Below the pieces are notes generated by a model, which saw only the letters and a program-made list of their open reading frames with translations, searched no databases and had not been told where the DNA came from. This document shows, in pieces, positions 1 to 8,896 of a DNA stretch of 30,263 nucleotides. Position 1 is the stretch's first letter. Each line of letters begins with the position of its first letter. A program made the translations under genes and the position numbers. The DNA is from an uncultured Verrucomicrobiales bacterium (GTDB taxonomy: Bacteria; Verrucomicrobiota; Verrucomicrobiia; Verrucomicrobiales; Akkermansiaceae): assembly GCA_937916135.1 (NCBI GenBank), contig CALFTQ010000116.1, positions 1 to 30,263 of the forward strand, read 5' to 3'.

Positions 1-80
1 CCACCGCCTCGCTATGGGTATGTCGCCCGTTTCACGGGCTTTGAATGCCGCTCGCCTGCGGCTCGCCAAATTCCAATTTA
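1..80 (-). repeat. Structured intergenic repeat, copy 1 (inverted relative to copy 2)
   Basis: Read on the minus strand, 80 to 50 is a 31-base block that recurs at 30191-30220 with a single one-base deletion. The block contains GGCGAGC twice (7-base direct repeat, plus-strand positions 50-56 and 61-67). It is followed in both copies by a short hairpin; here GCCCG/CGGGC pairs at 25-29 with 35-39 around a five-base loop. An AYAGC/CTAGC-like motif and a G-rich tail come next. The hairpin sequence differs from copy 2 but still pairs, which suggests selection on structure. It looks like a REP/RAYT-type palindromic element or a small structured intergenic element. No transposase is visible nearby. 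The outer end may be cut by the window edge. Confidence 0.7.
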
Positions 81-143
81 TCGCTATGCTTCTTTTGCTG
101 TTGGGAATGCGCATGGTAAGGAGAAGAAAATATCGTTTTGCTG

Positions 144-172
144 TTGACTTGGCGGGAATAAGCTGATAAAAA
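144..172 (+). promoter_or_regulatory. Candidate promoter for the first chagasin-like gene
   Basis: A TTGACT -35 (144-149) and a TAAAAA -10-like hexamer (167-172) are separated by 17 bases. The -10 ends nine bases before the ATG at 182, so the mRNA would have almost no leader. The -10 is only a 4/6 match. Confidence 0.4.
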
Positions 173-181
173 AGCGGTAAG

Positions 182-703
182 ATGAGCGGAATGATGGAAC
201 AGGAACCGCTAAAGCAGGGCCGGGGCTCCCGGCTGCAGCCCGCCACGCTCTGGATGGCTGGGGCCGTGGTGGCTGGATGTGCTCTGCTGGGCTTTTCCCT
301 TCTGGATGACGGCTGGGAGAAGGAAGCGGAGCCCCCATCTGCTCAACATGTGGAGCCGGCTGTTCTTCCGGCTCCTGTAGCTCTCCCGACAACAGAAAAC
401 ATTTCCCTGCGTGTAGGCCAGCAATGGACCGCGATTCTGGAGAGCCGTGCCGGCACCGGTTATGTCTGGCAACTGGGGGAGGAAATGCCCGCTGATTCTC
501 CTGTATCGGTCACCTTGTCCGGCGTGGAGCCCGATGAGTCGAACTGCTGCGGCTTCCCCGTGCCGGTAACGCTCACCATCACCGCCCAGAAACCGGGTGC
601 GGCTGAGGTGCACCTGGTCTACGTCCGTCCTTGGGAGAAATCCGCGCCCCCCGCCAAACAGGAGATTTACAAGGTGAATGTGACTGCTCCCGCTGATAAA
701 TAA
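182..703 (+). CDS. Membrane-tethered chagasin-family (I42) cysteine protease inhibitor
   Basis: This 173-residue protein has a short cytoplasmic N-terminus, one membrane segment (about 23-41), a Pro-rich linker (about 50-70) and one chagasin-like beta domain (about 74-168). Visible chagasin hallmarks are the GTGYVWQL loop at 91-98 (family consensus NPTTGY) and VRPWE at 148-152 (the RPW loop). A middle loop contains CCGFPVP (122-128). Family members insert three loops into the active site of papain-like peptidases. As an anchored outward-facing domain it would protect the periplasm or surface from cysteine peptidases. The NP of the NPTTG motif is absent here (RAGTG). The start at 182 has a poor ribosome site; ATGs at 191 and 194 are alternatives that leave the membrane segment intact. 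A paralogue follows 28 bases downstream, so the two probably form one operon. Confidence 0.8.
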   Translation: MSGMMEQEPLKQGRGSRLQPATLWMAGAVVAGCALLGFSLLDDGWEKEAEPPSAQHVEPAVLPAPVALPTTENISLRVGQQWTAILESRAGTGYVWQLGEEMPADSPVSVTLSGVEPDESNCCGFPVPVTLTITAQKPGAAEVHLVYVRPWEKSAPPAKQEIYKVNVTAPADK

Positions 704-731
704 CTCTTACAGCTCAGATACAACAGGATAA

Positions 732-1118
732 ATGAATAAATCAACAGCTTTTATGATGGCTTCCATGGCCGCTTTGCCTCTGCTGGCAGCGGAGGTGCCC
801 GAGCCGCCCATTCCGGTGAATCTGCAGGTGGGGCAGAAGGTCAGCGTCCTGCTGGACGGAAATCCCACCACGGGGTTCTGCTGGATGCTGGCAGAGGAGT
901 TGCCAGCTGATTCTCCAGTGCAGGTGGAGCTTTCCCTCGTCGAAAGAACGGGTGATGGTATTTCCTGCGGTGCCCCCACTCCGACCTGCCTCACTATTTG
1001 CGGCGTGAAACCGGGCAAGAGCACGGTGAGCGTGGTTTACCGCCGCCCCTGGGAGAAGGGCAGACCCAATGTGAAGAAAAAGAGCTTTTCCGTAAAAGTC
1101 TCACCCGCCGGAAAGTAA
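732..1118 (+). CDS. Secreted chagasin-family (I42) cysteine protease inhibitor
   Basis: This 128-residue protein has a short signal peptide (about 1-20, ending in LLAA) and no further membrane segment, so it is probably periplasmic or released. The canonical chagasin motif NPTTG is intact at 44-48, followed by FCWML, and the third contact loop RRPWE is at 104-108. A Cys-containing middle segment (ISCGAPTPTCLTI, 77-89) aligns with CCGFPVPVTLTI in the upstream gene. The phrase 'LPADSPVQVELS' (57-68) parallels 'MPADSPVSVTLS' in that neighbour, so the pair arose by tandem duplication. An AGGA motif at 725-728 sits just ahead of the ATG. The gene converges with mscS, with only 12 bases between the two stop codons and no room for a separate terminator. 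Confidence 0.82.
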   Translation: MNKSTAFMMASMAALPLLAAEVPEPPIPVNLQVGQKVSVLLDGNPTTGFCWMLAEELPADSPVQVELSLVERTGDGISCGAPTPTCLTICGVKPGKSTVSVVYRRPWEKGRPNVKKKSFSVKVSPAGK

Positions 1119-1130
1119 GCGGGCTGTCGC

Positions 1131-1961
1131 TCAGCTGCCGCTGGTTTTCAGGATGGTGCGGATGGGGAAAGGAATGTTGATATTTTCCCTCGCAAAGGCA
1201 TCCAGAATTGCTTTGCCGAAGGCGAAGCGCGCCTTGTGGTAATCCTCCGTCTTGCACCAGGCGCCCACGTGCAGGTTCAGCGAGCTGTCGCCAAAGCCGA
1301 CAAACAGCACCGCCGGGACCGGGTCGGTAGCCAGCAGGGGCTGCTCCTCAATCACTTTCAGGATGACCTGCCGCACGTGCTCCAGGTCGCTGGAGTAATC
1401 CACGCCCAGGTCAAAATCGCAGCGGCGCAGGGTATCGCCGGTCATGTTCACCACGGGCTCCTTCACAAGGGTCTCGCAGGGGATGCGCACGCGGGAGTTA
1501 TCCGTCTGCCGCAGGGTGACGGAGAGCAGGTTCACGCTTTCCACCGTGCCGGCCATGCCGCCGGCGCTGATGTAGTCGCCCAGGCGGATGCTGCGCTCGC
1601 TCATGATGAAGATGCCGCTGATGAGGTTGCTGAGCACGGTCTGCGCGGCAAAGCCGATGGCGATACCGGCCACGCCCGCCGCACCCAGCACGCTGATGAG
1701 GTCTACCCCGACTGCCCGCAACGCATGCACCACCACAAACACCCAGAGCAGTGTGAGCAGCGCCTTCTCTACCAGTGTGCCCACCTGGCGGGGTAAGCGA
1801 CGGTTCACCGGTAGGAATATGCGCTTCAGAATCATGCTCAGCAGCATACCCGCCACCAGGGTGAACACAAATACCACCCATCCCTGGGTTATCATGAAAT
1901 CCCACACTTCGCCCGCATCCAGCCAGTCAACCTTTTTCCATTTCTCCATGCCCCGCATCAT
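1131..1961 (-). CDS. mscS: Small-conductance mechanosensitive channel, MscS family
   Basis: This 276-residue protein has the length and order of a minimal MscS: three membrane helices (about 27-46, 66-85 and 88-118), then the cytoplasmic beta and alpha/beta domains. The pore-lining third helix and following segment are recognisable as GAAGVAGIAIGFAAQ (93-107) and then SNLISGIFIM, with the Gly/Ala packing typical of the gate. Next comes the beta-domain stretch with RLGDYI and an RIPCETL segment matching the MscS IPN-type region. It releases solutes during osmotic downshock in the inner membrane. The start is uncertain: ATGs lie at 1961, 1958 and 1949. A TATGAT hexamer overlapping the first two ATGs would favour 1949, seven bases further on, but no convincing -35 accompanies it. 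The gene lies 100 bases downstream of the thioesterase gene on the same strand. Confidence 0.92.
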   Translation of the reverse strand: MMRGMEKWKKVDWLDAGEVWDFMITQGWVVFVFTLVAGMLLSMILKRIFLPVNRRLPRQVGTLVEKALLTLLWVFVVVHALRAVGVDLISVLGAAGVAGIAIGFAAQTVLSNLISGIFIMSERSIRLGDYISAGGMAGTVESVNLLSVTLRQTDNSRVRIPCETLVKEPVVNMTGDTLRRCDFDLGVDYSSDLEHVRQVILKVIEEQPLLATDPVPAVLFVGFGDSSLNLHVGAWCKTEDYHKARFAFGKAILDAFARENINIPFPIRTILKTSGS

Positions 1962-2061
1962 AGCACGCCTACCGGCGCAAGGCGAGTATGAAATTCAAAC
2001 AAATGTGGAGATCTACAGCACTGAGCGCCGTGTTCCACCCTCAATACGGAGATGAAGCAAA

Positions 2062-2787
2062 TTAACGAGTTCCCCATTCAATTTCCACCTCGGCACGGAT
2101 ACCTTCGGCGGAGTTGATGATGTGGCGGGTGAAGTTGCCGGTGCGGAAGTGCTGCACCTCTACCTCGGTGCCAAGCATGCATTCCTTGCGGAAGGTGACG
2201 TGAATGCGCACGGGGCTGCCATCCGGCGTGTGCTCTGCGGGCAGGGTGTCCAGGGCCCAGATGAGGTAGGCGCTGTTGTTGATATGTCCATTGAAATCGA
2301 TATCGCGGCGGGCGGCAGTGTGCGGGAAGCAGCAAAGCGGGGTATCGCTCCATTCCGGGCATTCCATGGCAGTCGTGATAGGTGGGCATTCGCGGTCCTT
2401 GAATGCCACATCGGTGCGTTTCAGGGGGAAGGGGCGGCGGGTGGTGATGTCAATGAGCACCCACATCAGGTCGGCGCGGGCGAGCACCTTGCCATCTTTA
2501 TCGGTCATTTCCACAAAGCGGCGGGCCTGCAGGGCGCTGGCCTGGCCGGTGTTGGTGCGCAGGGTGATGGTTTCTTTCCAATCCGGGCGACGGTAAAATT
2601 CGTAGTTTCCCTGAGTCTCCACCCAGATTTTGTGATTGGCCACGGCCCAGCCGAAGCCCAGATTGTGCAAGTCGGCATGTTCCTCGGCCATTTCCTGGCA
2701 GAGGTGCATGAAGAATTCCGGCTTCATCAGGTGATCTGCGGCGCATTCGTAGCTGGTAATGGTGTGGGTGAGGGAAAGGTCGTCCAT
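2062..2787 (-). CDS. Acyl-ACP thioesterase (FatA/FatB-type double hotdog)
   Basis: This 241-residue protein has two hotdog halves. The first contains the long helix region with MKPEFFMHLCQEMAEEHA (21-38) and the WVETQGNYEFYRRPDW strand region. The second contains the active-site signature DFNGHINN (164-171), matching the DxNxHVNN motif of acyl-ACP thioesterases, where Asn and His act in catalysis. It cleaves acyl-ACP to free fatty acid in the cytoplasm, probably controlling acyl chain supply. The reading frame runs open to 2859, but I chose the ATG at 2787 because a strong promoter (2795-2823) lies between the two, so the upstream codons would not be transcribed. It is divergent from the alpha-2-macroglobulin gene. 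Confidence 0.88.
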   Translation of the reverse strand: MDDLSLTHTITSYECAADHLMKPEFFMHLCQEMAEEHADLHNLGFGWAVANHKIWVETQGNYEFYRRPDWKETITLRTNTGQASALQARRFVEMTDKDGKVLARADLMWVLIDITTRRPFPLKRTDVAFKDRECPPITTAMECPEWSDTPLCCFPHTAARRDIDFNGHINNSAYLIWALDTLPAEHTPDGSPVRIHVTFRKECMLGTEVEVQHFRTGNFTRHIINSAEGIRAEVEIEWGTR

Positions 2788-2794
2788 AGAGTTG

Positions 2795-2823
2795 ACTCTA
2801 GCAGATGGCGCATCTGATGTCAA
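2795..2823 (-). promoter_or_regulatory. Promoter of the acyl-ACP thioesterase gene (leaderless)
   Basis: On the minus strand there is a perfect TTGACA (2818-2823), a 17-base spacer and TAGAGT (2795-2800). Seven bases separate the -10 from the ATG at 2787, so transcription would begin at or next to the start codon. This rules out the longer reading frame beginning at 2859. Confidence 0.6.
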
Positions 2824-3004
2824 TACAAGGAGAGCATATTTGTGTGAAATTATCAACAAAGAAAGATGATGAGGTGTCAGGTTTATGCTTGTGAAAACCG
2901 CAGTTAAATGATAGAGTATACAAAAATGTTACGAATAGTGATTTGAGGCAATAAAGTCATCACTGAGAAACGCCTATCTGGTATAACCTTATCAATTTAT
3001 CGAG
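2824..3004. other. AT-rich intergenic region between divergent genes
   Basis: The spacer upstream of the alpha-2-macroglobulin gene is markedly more AT-rich than its surroundings. TTGTGA (2889-2894), 17 bases and TAGAGT (2912-2917) form a weak plus-strand promoter. TATAAC (2982-2987) is a nearer -10 candidate without a matching -35. I see no small gene or terminator here. Confidence 0.35.
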
Positions 3005-6000
3005 ATGAAGAGATCGTTGGCCTTTACTCTTTCCTTTCTTGCCCTGGGTGGTGTGGTGCCGCACCAGGTGATGGCAGCACCTGCAGCAGAAACAGCGGCA
3101 ACTCTGCCCGCGCCTGAGGTGGGGCTCCCCCGGTATTATGGAGCCATGACGGAAGCCTTCACTATCAGCGTGAGTTTTCCGGTGCCGATGGTGCCTGCGG
3201 AGGAGGTGGGCAAGCCGGTGAAGCCCGGTGTGGTGAAGCTGAGCCATGCGGATGCCATGTCGATGGTGTGGCAGAGCACGTCCATGCTGCAGATAAAGCC
3301 GGTGCGCGAGCTGCCGGTGCTGGAGGTGTTCACCCTGGAGGTACCGGCGGGGGTGAAGGGGCTGAAGGGCGAACCGATTCCCCCGCTGGTGAAGAAGCTG
3401 GGCACAAGCCGCTATTTCTACGGCTATTCCACCGGACGCTGCGATAACGGGAACGTGTTCCTGCGTGCCGATGAGGAAAAATACGCCGATGTGTTGAAGC
3501 ACCGCCTGGCCGGTATGTTCTACGAGCTGGGTGGCAAGCGCTACCCGGTGGTGAGCCGCCCGGCCACGGTGGCGGATGCCGTGGCCGATTGGGATGCCTT
3601 CAGGAGCTGCACCGGGTACAGCGTAAGTGAAGAGGACCGCGAGGCGGCTGCAAAGTTACCTCAGGACGAGATTGTGCCGAATACCTGGATACTGGAGCTG
3701 CCCGGAGCCCTGAGTGAAGGTGGCGTAATCGTCCGCATGCCGGGGCTGCGCTGGGATGAGGAGGAAGAATGCTTTGGCCCCGGGAATATCGTGCTGCTGA
3801 AAAGTCGCGAGTGGAAGCACGTGGTGACCAATACCTACAAGGCTCCCGGTAAGTATGAGCTGGAGCTGAAGCTCGACATGCCCGCCGCTGCCACCACGCC
3901 CGAAGAGCTCATCCGCCAGTTTGAGTGGGGGCTGGTGCCGGCAGATGCCACTGCCCCCGAATACCAGAAGATGGAGTGGCGCGATGGCGCCCTGCGCGCC
4001 CAGGTGAATGAGCAGGAAGTCGTCATCATCCCGCAGAAAATCCACGTGAGCGATGTGCGGCTGCCGGATGGCAGCGTGAAGCCGGGCAGCACCGGCATGA
4101 CTCTGCTGTACGACAGCGGGGCTCAGGAATTCAAGCTGCGCACGGTGGGGCTGTACGAAGCTGTGGTGCCGGTTGATGAGGCGAACCGTCCTGAGGTGCC
4201 GGAGGATGTGACCTCTTTGCGCCCCAGGGCTCCTTATATCTACACCGATGTGTGCGCCAGCCAGATGCAGCTGCGCGGCAGCACCACCATCCGCTGCCGC
4301 TATGGTCGCGTGAAGGGTGGTAAAATCCGTCTCTGGAAGCTGCGCGGCGAGGCTGCGGATGCCGTGCGCCTGCTCACCGATTATGGCACGCGCTACACCG
4401 GCGAACGCCTCGACTGGAACGATGAAGAAGCCCGCCACGATGCCCGCGTGGAAGAGAAACTGGATGACAAGGACTTTGATGACAACCGCATCGATACCGA
4501 TGACCTGCCCGGCGTGCTGGCATCGGTGGAGAAGGAGCTGCCGGCCTCACTCGATTCGGAAATCAACCTGCCGCTGGCTGAGTTGTTCCCTGGTCAGCCG
4601 GTGGGAGGTTTCTACATGGTCGAGGTGGAGGGCGACCCGATGCGCAAGAGCAAGCACCCCTGCATGAACCAGGGCCTGGTGCAGGTGACGGACCTGGGTC
4701 TGCTCTGGAAGACGAATGGCCGCCACCTGTTCGGCTGGGCCTACCACCTGAGCACTGCTGCCGAGGTGCAGGAGGCCACATTGCGTCTGCTGGATGCCGA
4801 GGGCGATACGCTGGGCGAGCTCCCGGTGAAGAATGGCCTGGTGCAGGGCGATTTCCCGGCAGAGACGCGCTTCCTGCAGCTCTGCACGGCGGAGGACAGC
4901 GTCATTCTGAGCCATGACCCGGAGAAAATGGATTGGGAAGCGAACCAGGGCAAAACCTGGCAGAATAAGGCATTGATGGAGGAGGGAATCTGCCCGGCAG
5001 ATTTGCCGAAGCCGCTGGTGTATCTCTTCAGCGATCGCTCGCTGTATCGCCCCGGTGAAAAGGCACATGTGAAGGGCCTCATCCGCTGGGTGAAGAATAA
5101 CGAAATCCTGCTGCCGGAGGTGGAAAGCATCACGGCTGAGCTGTTCTGCAACACCGATAAGGTATGCACCCTGCCGGTGAAGCTGGAGAGCAACGGCAGT
5201 TTCACGGTGGATGCTCCCATGAATGCGGTGGGCAATTATTCGGTGCGTTTCGAGTTGGTGTACAAAGGCGATGACAACGATACGAGCCCGGATAAGGCGG
5301 TGCTGAAGGGTAAGGACGCCAAGTGGGTGAACTTGAGCCGTATGCCTGGTATTTCTCTCTCCTGCAAGGAATTCCGCCGCAATGAGTTTGAGGTGGAAAG
5401 CTCCCTGAGTATTGATGCAGCCAAAGGTCTGGCAAAAGTGGAGGCCAGGGCCACGAACTTCACCACCACTCCGGTGGCTCAGGGTAAGGTGGACTGGCGG
5501 ATTGTTTCCCAGCCCCGCAATTTCCATCCCCGCCAGCCGCAGTGGGAGGGATTCCGCTTTGCTGATTATACGGACACCGCCTGGGCTTATTACCAGGAAT
5601 GCTACGGCGGCCACGGCCTTTGGGCGGAGAAGGAGTATGAGTCGCAGAGTGGCACGCTGGACGATACCGGGCGGGGAAGGGTGAACTTCACGCTGCCTAA
5701 GTCGGATAAGCCCGGAGCCCTTCATGTGGTGGCCACCACCACCGTGACCAACGGCAACGAGCAGAGCGTGCGCAGCGTGCAGGAGCAGACCATGCACCCC
5801 GCTGCGGTCTATGGCGGTATCCGTCCGGAATCACTGCTGGCCTCGGCGGGCGGCACTCTGCCGGTGGAACTGGTGGCGGTCAAACCCGATGGCGCCGCGT
5901 GGGATGGCCAGCCGCTGGCGGCAGAGCTCACGGTGAAGCGCACCGTGTTCCACCCGTATCGCTACGGCTCGGTCTTTAAATCGGCCATCCGCAACGCGGC

Positions 6001-8896
6001 AGATGAAAACACAGAGCGCAGGATTCCGGTGCAGCTGACCGGCACCCCGCAGAAGCTGGAAATCCCGGTGGATGGGGCAGGCCGCTACGATGTGGAGCTG
6101 CGCGGCCGCGATACCGAGGGCCGCGAGTTCTACAGCGCCACGCGCCACTACGTGTGGGGCGATGACGTCTCCCCCTGGGAATACATGGGAGATACTGGTT
6201 TGACGCTGCTGCCCGAAAAGGATTCTTACAAGCCGGGTGAGACCGCCCGCGTGCTGGTGCAGACCCCGGTGGATGCCGAGCTGCTGGTGACGGTGGAGCG
6301 CGGCAAGGTGCTGCGCCACCTGCGCCGCAAGGTGACGGTGGCCAACCCGGTGATTGAGGTGCCGCTGGAAGCAGCGGATGCACCCGGTGTGTATGTGAGC
6401 GTGAGCCTGGTGCAGAATGCCGGGGCCCGCGGGGCCGATGGCAAGCCCCTGCTCAAGATGGGAACCTGCCTGGTGCGGGTGGAGCCCTCGGAAAAGAAAC
6501 TGATGGTGCAGCTCCAGGCACCGCAGCAGTCCCTGCTGCCGGGTGAGCCCTGCCAGGTGAGTGGCGTGATTACCGATGCCGCCGGAAAACCGGTGGCGAA
6601 CGCCGAGGTGACCCTCTTTGCGGAGGATGAAGGCTCCCTGCAGGTGATGGGGTATGACTTGCCGGACCCGCTCCGCCGTTTCTACAGCATGGACGGACGC
6701 GAGCACTGCGTGGGCACCTTCTCCGGCCTCGGCCAGCTGGTGAGCGAGAACCTGGGCAGCCGCTACTTTGGCAACAAGGGCGTGTTCATCGGCGGTGGCG
6801 GTGATGATGAGATGATGGGCTCGGACGATGTCCCGGACTCCACATCGGCCTATCTGCGCCGCAATTTTAATCCCTGCGCGCTCTGGCTTTCCTCGGTGAA
6901 GACCGATGCGCAGGGCCGCTTCTCCGCCACTTACGCCAACCCGGATACCCTCACGCGCTACCGCCTCATGGCTGTGGCCGCAGCGGGGGACAAATTCGGC
7001 TCCGGCGAAGCCGGCTACCACGTGACCAAGCCGGTGATGCTGGCGCCCATGGCCCCCATGAGCGCCACCGAGGGCGACGAACTGATGCTGCCGGTGACGC
7101 TGAGCATGCTGCCCGCCGAGCTTCCCGAGGCGGCCAACGGCACCCCCATCCGCTGGATTGTGGCTATGGGCGGGCAGAATGTGCAGCTGCCGCAGCGCCA
7201 CCAGATTGTCACCCTGCAGGGGGATGCCCCGGTCACGGTGCATTTCCCCATCAAGGTGAACCGCACCGGCCTGGTGAAACTGCAATGGGAGGTGCAGGCC
7301 GAGACGGCCCCCTATGGCAGCATGCTGGCCCGCTGCTCGGATGGTGTGCAGCTGAGCTTCGATGCCGTGCCCCCCATGCCCTATATCCGCGAGGATTTCA
7401 ACGCAGTGATTCAGCCCGGCCAGACCGGTAACCTGAGCCAGTGGATGCGGGGTGACTTCCGCCCGGATGCCAGGGTGGAGGTGAGCTTCACCACGAATCC
7501 GCTGGGGGGCATCGGCTACCCGCTGCAGTATCTCTTCACCTATCCCTACGGTTGCAGCGAGCAGCTCAGCTCTACCGCCATCCCCTGGATTTACCACCAG
7601 GAACTCAAGGCGGCCCTGGGTATCAGCTTCCCGGAGGGTAAGAACGTGGCGGAAGTGCTGGCGGATGTGGATTCCCGCCTGGCACGCCGGGCTCTCAAGA
7701 AGGGGCGTTACGATTATGAAAACGGCGGCTATACCTACTGGGACGGCGGCACTGAGGCCTGCGAGTTCTCGCCCTATGTTTCCATGGTGCGCTTGCTGAT
7801 GGGAATCGGCAATGCGTTCCACGACAAATGCGACCTGTCGAATGCGCTGGATGCCGCGGGCTCCCGCCCCTATATGGCCCTGGTGGGCCTGGCCCTGACC
7901 GGCAATCTGGAAAACCGTGAGCTGGATAAGGTGCTGAAGCGGGTGGAAAACCAGAGTAAGCCGCTTTCTGCCCAGGAGCGCTGGTCGCTGGCTCTTGCTG
8001 CCCGTGTGCTGAAACACAAGCAGGCCGCCGGGCTCAAGAAGAAGGCGCAGGCCACCAAGGCAGCCGGGGATGAGGATTACCACCTGCCGCCGCTGCGCGC
8101 CCTGCAGTGCCTGCTGGCGGTGGAGGAAGCCCCGAAAGCACCCGCCACAGCCGAGATGCTGCGCCGCTACGTGCTGGATGAAGCCGGACAGTATTCCACC
8201 TGGCGCAATGCCTGGATGACGCTGAGCGTGGCCCGCTATGTGGTAGCCAGCCGTCAGCGCGAGACTAAGGCGCTGCTGAATGGTGAGACGGTGACGGCAG
8301 CAACCCCGCAGGCGTACGCCCTGCTGGCCAGCTCCACCATGGTTCCCTTCAAGGTGGAGAAGAACCCGGTGTATGTTTACGGCAAGGCGGAGGGCTACCT
8401 CAGGCATGTGCAGCCTGAACAGGTGGTGGACAAGGGCTTTGCCGTGCAGCGCCGCTACGAGGCCTTGCAGCCGGATGGCAGCTGGAAGCCCGTGGGCTCC
8501 TTCCGCGTGGGCGACGTGGTGCGCGTGACGCTGAATGCCACGGCCACCTCTGCCGGCAGCAACCTGCGCTATGTGGTGCTGGAGGACCGCCTGCCCGCCG
8601 CCTTTGAAGCCGTGGATCCGGAGCTGGGCAGCCAGGGGCTTCCCGCCGGGCTCAGCGGGAGCTCCGGGCGCCTGTGGTGGCAGTCCTCGGCGGTGAGCCA
8701 CCGCGAGTTCCTGAAGGACCGCGTACGCGTCTTCGTGGATAACTGGAACAACCGCGGCAAGCTGGTGGTGAGCTATGTGGCCCGCGTGGTGCGCAGTGGC
8801 CGCGTGACGGCTCCCGGTGCCAAGGTGGAGCTCATGTACCGTCCGCAGGCGCATGGCCTGAGCATTCCGCAGCAATTCGAGGTAGCCCCGCGGTGA
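3005..8896 (+). CDS. Large bacterial alpha-2-macroglobulin with intact thioester
   Basis: At 1963 residues it exceeds E. coli YfhM (about 1650), mainly at the N-terminus. It begins with a signal peptide (about 1-24, ...QVMA) and no lipobox Cys. Recognisable segments are the MG2-type strand YLFSDRSLYRPGEK (673-686), a Gly/Asp-rich stretch (1263-1277), the A2M domain start LWLSSVKTDAQGRF (1293-1306), the thioester motif CSEQ (1517-1520) inside YPYGCSEQ, and a C-terminal MG10-like beta domain (about 1809-1955). In this family a protease cuts the bait, the Cys-Gln thioester reacts, and the attacker is covalently trapped in the periplasm. The stop overlaps the pbpC start by four bases, the classic A2M-PbpC pairing, which suggests defence at sites of envelope damage plus wall repair. 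It is strongly GC-rich with C/G-ending codons. The start follows the signal peptide logic; no clear ribosome site is present. Confidence 0.93.
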   Translation: MKRSLAFTLSFLALGGVVPHQVMAAPAAETAATLPAPEVGLPRYYGAMTEAFTISVSFPVPMVPAEEVGKPVKPGVVKLSHADAMSMVWQSTSMLQIKPVRELPVLEVFTLEVPAGVKGLKGEPIPPLVKKLGTSRYFYGYSTGRCDNGNVFLRADEEKYADVLKHRLAGMFYELGGKRYPVVSRPATVADAVADWDAFRSCTGYSVSEEDREAAAKLPQDEIVPNTWILELPGALSEGGVIVRMPGLRWDEEEECFGPGNIVLLKSREWKHVVTNTYKAPGKYELELKLDMPAAATTPEELIRQFEWGLVPADATAPEYQKMEWRDGALRAQVNEQEVVIIPQKIHVSDVRLPDGSVKPGSTGMTLLYDSGAQEFKLRTVGLYEAVVPVDEANRPEVPEDVTSLRPRAPYIYTDVCASQMQLRGSTTIRCRYGRVKGGKIRLWKLRGEAADAVRLLTDYGTRYTGERLDWNDEEARHDARVEEKLDDKDFDDNRIDTDDLPGVLASVEKELPASLDSEINLPLAELFPGQPVGGFYMVEVEGDPMRKSKHPCMNQGLVQVTDLGLLWKTNGRHLFGWAYHLSTAAEVQEATLRLLDAEGDTLGELPVKNGLVQGDFPAETRFLQLCTAEDSVILSHDPEKMDWEANQGKTWQNKALMEEGICPADLPKPLVYLFSDRSLYRPGEKAHVKGLIRWVKNNEILLPEVESITAELFCNTDKVCTLPVKLESNGSFTVDAPMNAVGNYSVRFELVYKGDDNDTSPDKAVLKGKDAKWVNLSRMPGISLSCKEFRRNEFEVESSLSIDAAKGLAKVEARATNFTTTPVAQGKVDWRIVSQPRNFHPRQPQWEGFRFADYTDTAWAYYQECYGGHGLWAEKEYESQSGTLDDTGRGRVNFTLPKSDKPGALHVVATTTVTNGNEQSVRSVQEQTMHPAAVYGGIRPESLLASAGGTLPVELVAVKPDGAAWDGQPLAAELTVKRTVFHPYRYGSVFKSAIRNAADENTERRIPVQLTGTPQKLEIPVDGAGRYDVELRGRDTEGREFYSATRHYVWGDDVSPWEYMGDTGLTLLPEKDSYKPGETARVLVQTPVDAELLVTVERGKVLRHLRRKVTVANPVIEVPLEAADAPGVYVSVSLVQNAGARGADGKPLLKMGTCLVRVEPSEKKLMVQLQAPQQSLLPGEPCQVSGVITDAAGKPVANAEVTLFAEDEGSLQVMGYDLPDPLRRFYSMDGREHCVGTFSGLGQLVSENLGSRYFGNKGVFIGGGGDDEMMGSDDVPDSTSAYLRRNFNPCALWLSSVKTDAQGRFSATYANPDTLTRYRLMAVAAAGDKFGSGEAGYHVTKPVMLAPMAPMSATEGDELMLPVTLSMLPAELPEAANGTPIRWIVAMGGQNVQLPQRHQIVTLQGDAPVTVHFPIKVNRTGLVKLQWEVQAETAPYGSMLARCSDGVQLSFDAVPPMPYIREDFNAVIQPGQTGNLSQWMRGDFRPDARVEVSFTTNPLGGIGYPLQYLFTYPYGCSEQLSSTAIPWIYHQELKAALGISFPEGKNVAEVLADVDSRLARRALKKGRYDYENGGYTYWDGGTEACEFSPYVSMVRLLMGIGNAFHDKCDLSNALDAAGSRPYMALVGLALTGNLENRELDKVLKRVENQSKPLSAQERWSLALAARVLKHKQAAGLKKKAQATKAAGDEDYHLPPLRALQCLLAVEEAPKAPATAEMLRRYVLDEAGQYSTWRNAWMTLSVARYVVASRQRETKALLNGETVTAATPQAYALLASSTMVPFKVEKNPVYVYGKAEGYLRHVQPEQVVDKGFAVQRRYEALQPDGSWKPVGSFRVGDVVRVTLNATATSAGSNLRYVVLEDRLPAAFEAVDPELGSQGLPAGLSGSSGRLWWQSSAVSHREFLKDRVRVFVDNWNNRGKLVVSYVARVVRSGRVTAPGAKVELMYRPQAHGLSIPQQFEVAPR

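Noticed and set aside
5831..8875. A 1014-codon open frame on the minus strand opposite the alpha-2-macroglobulin gene
   Set aside because: Its product is rich in His, Ala and Gly without domains. It is the antisense shadow of a GC-rich gene with C/G-ending codons, and the plus strand encodes clear macroglobulin motifs.
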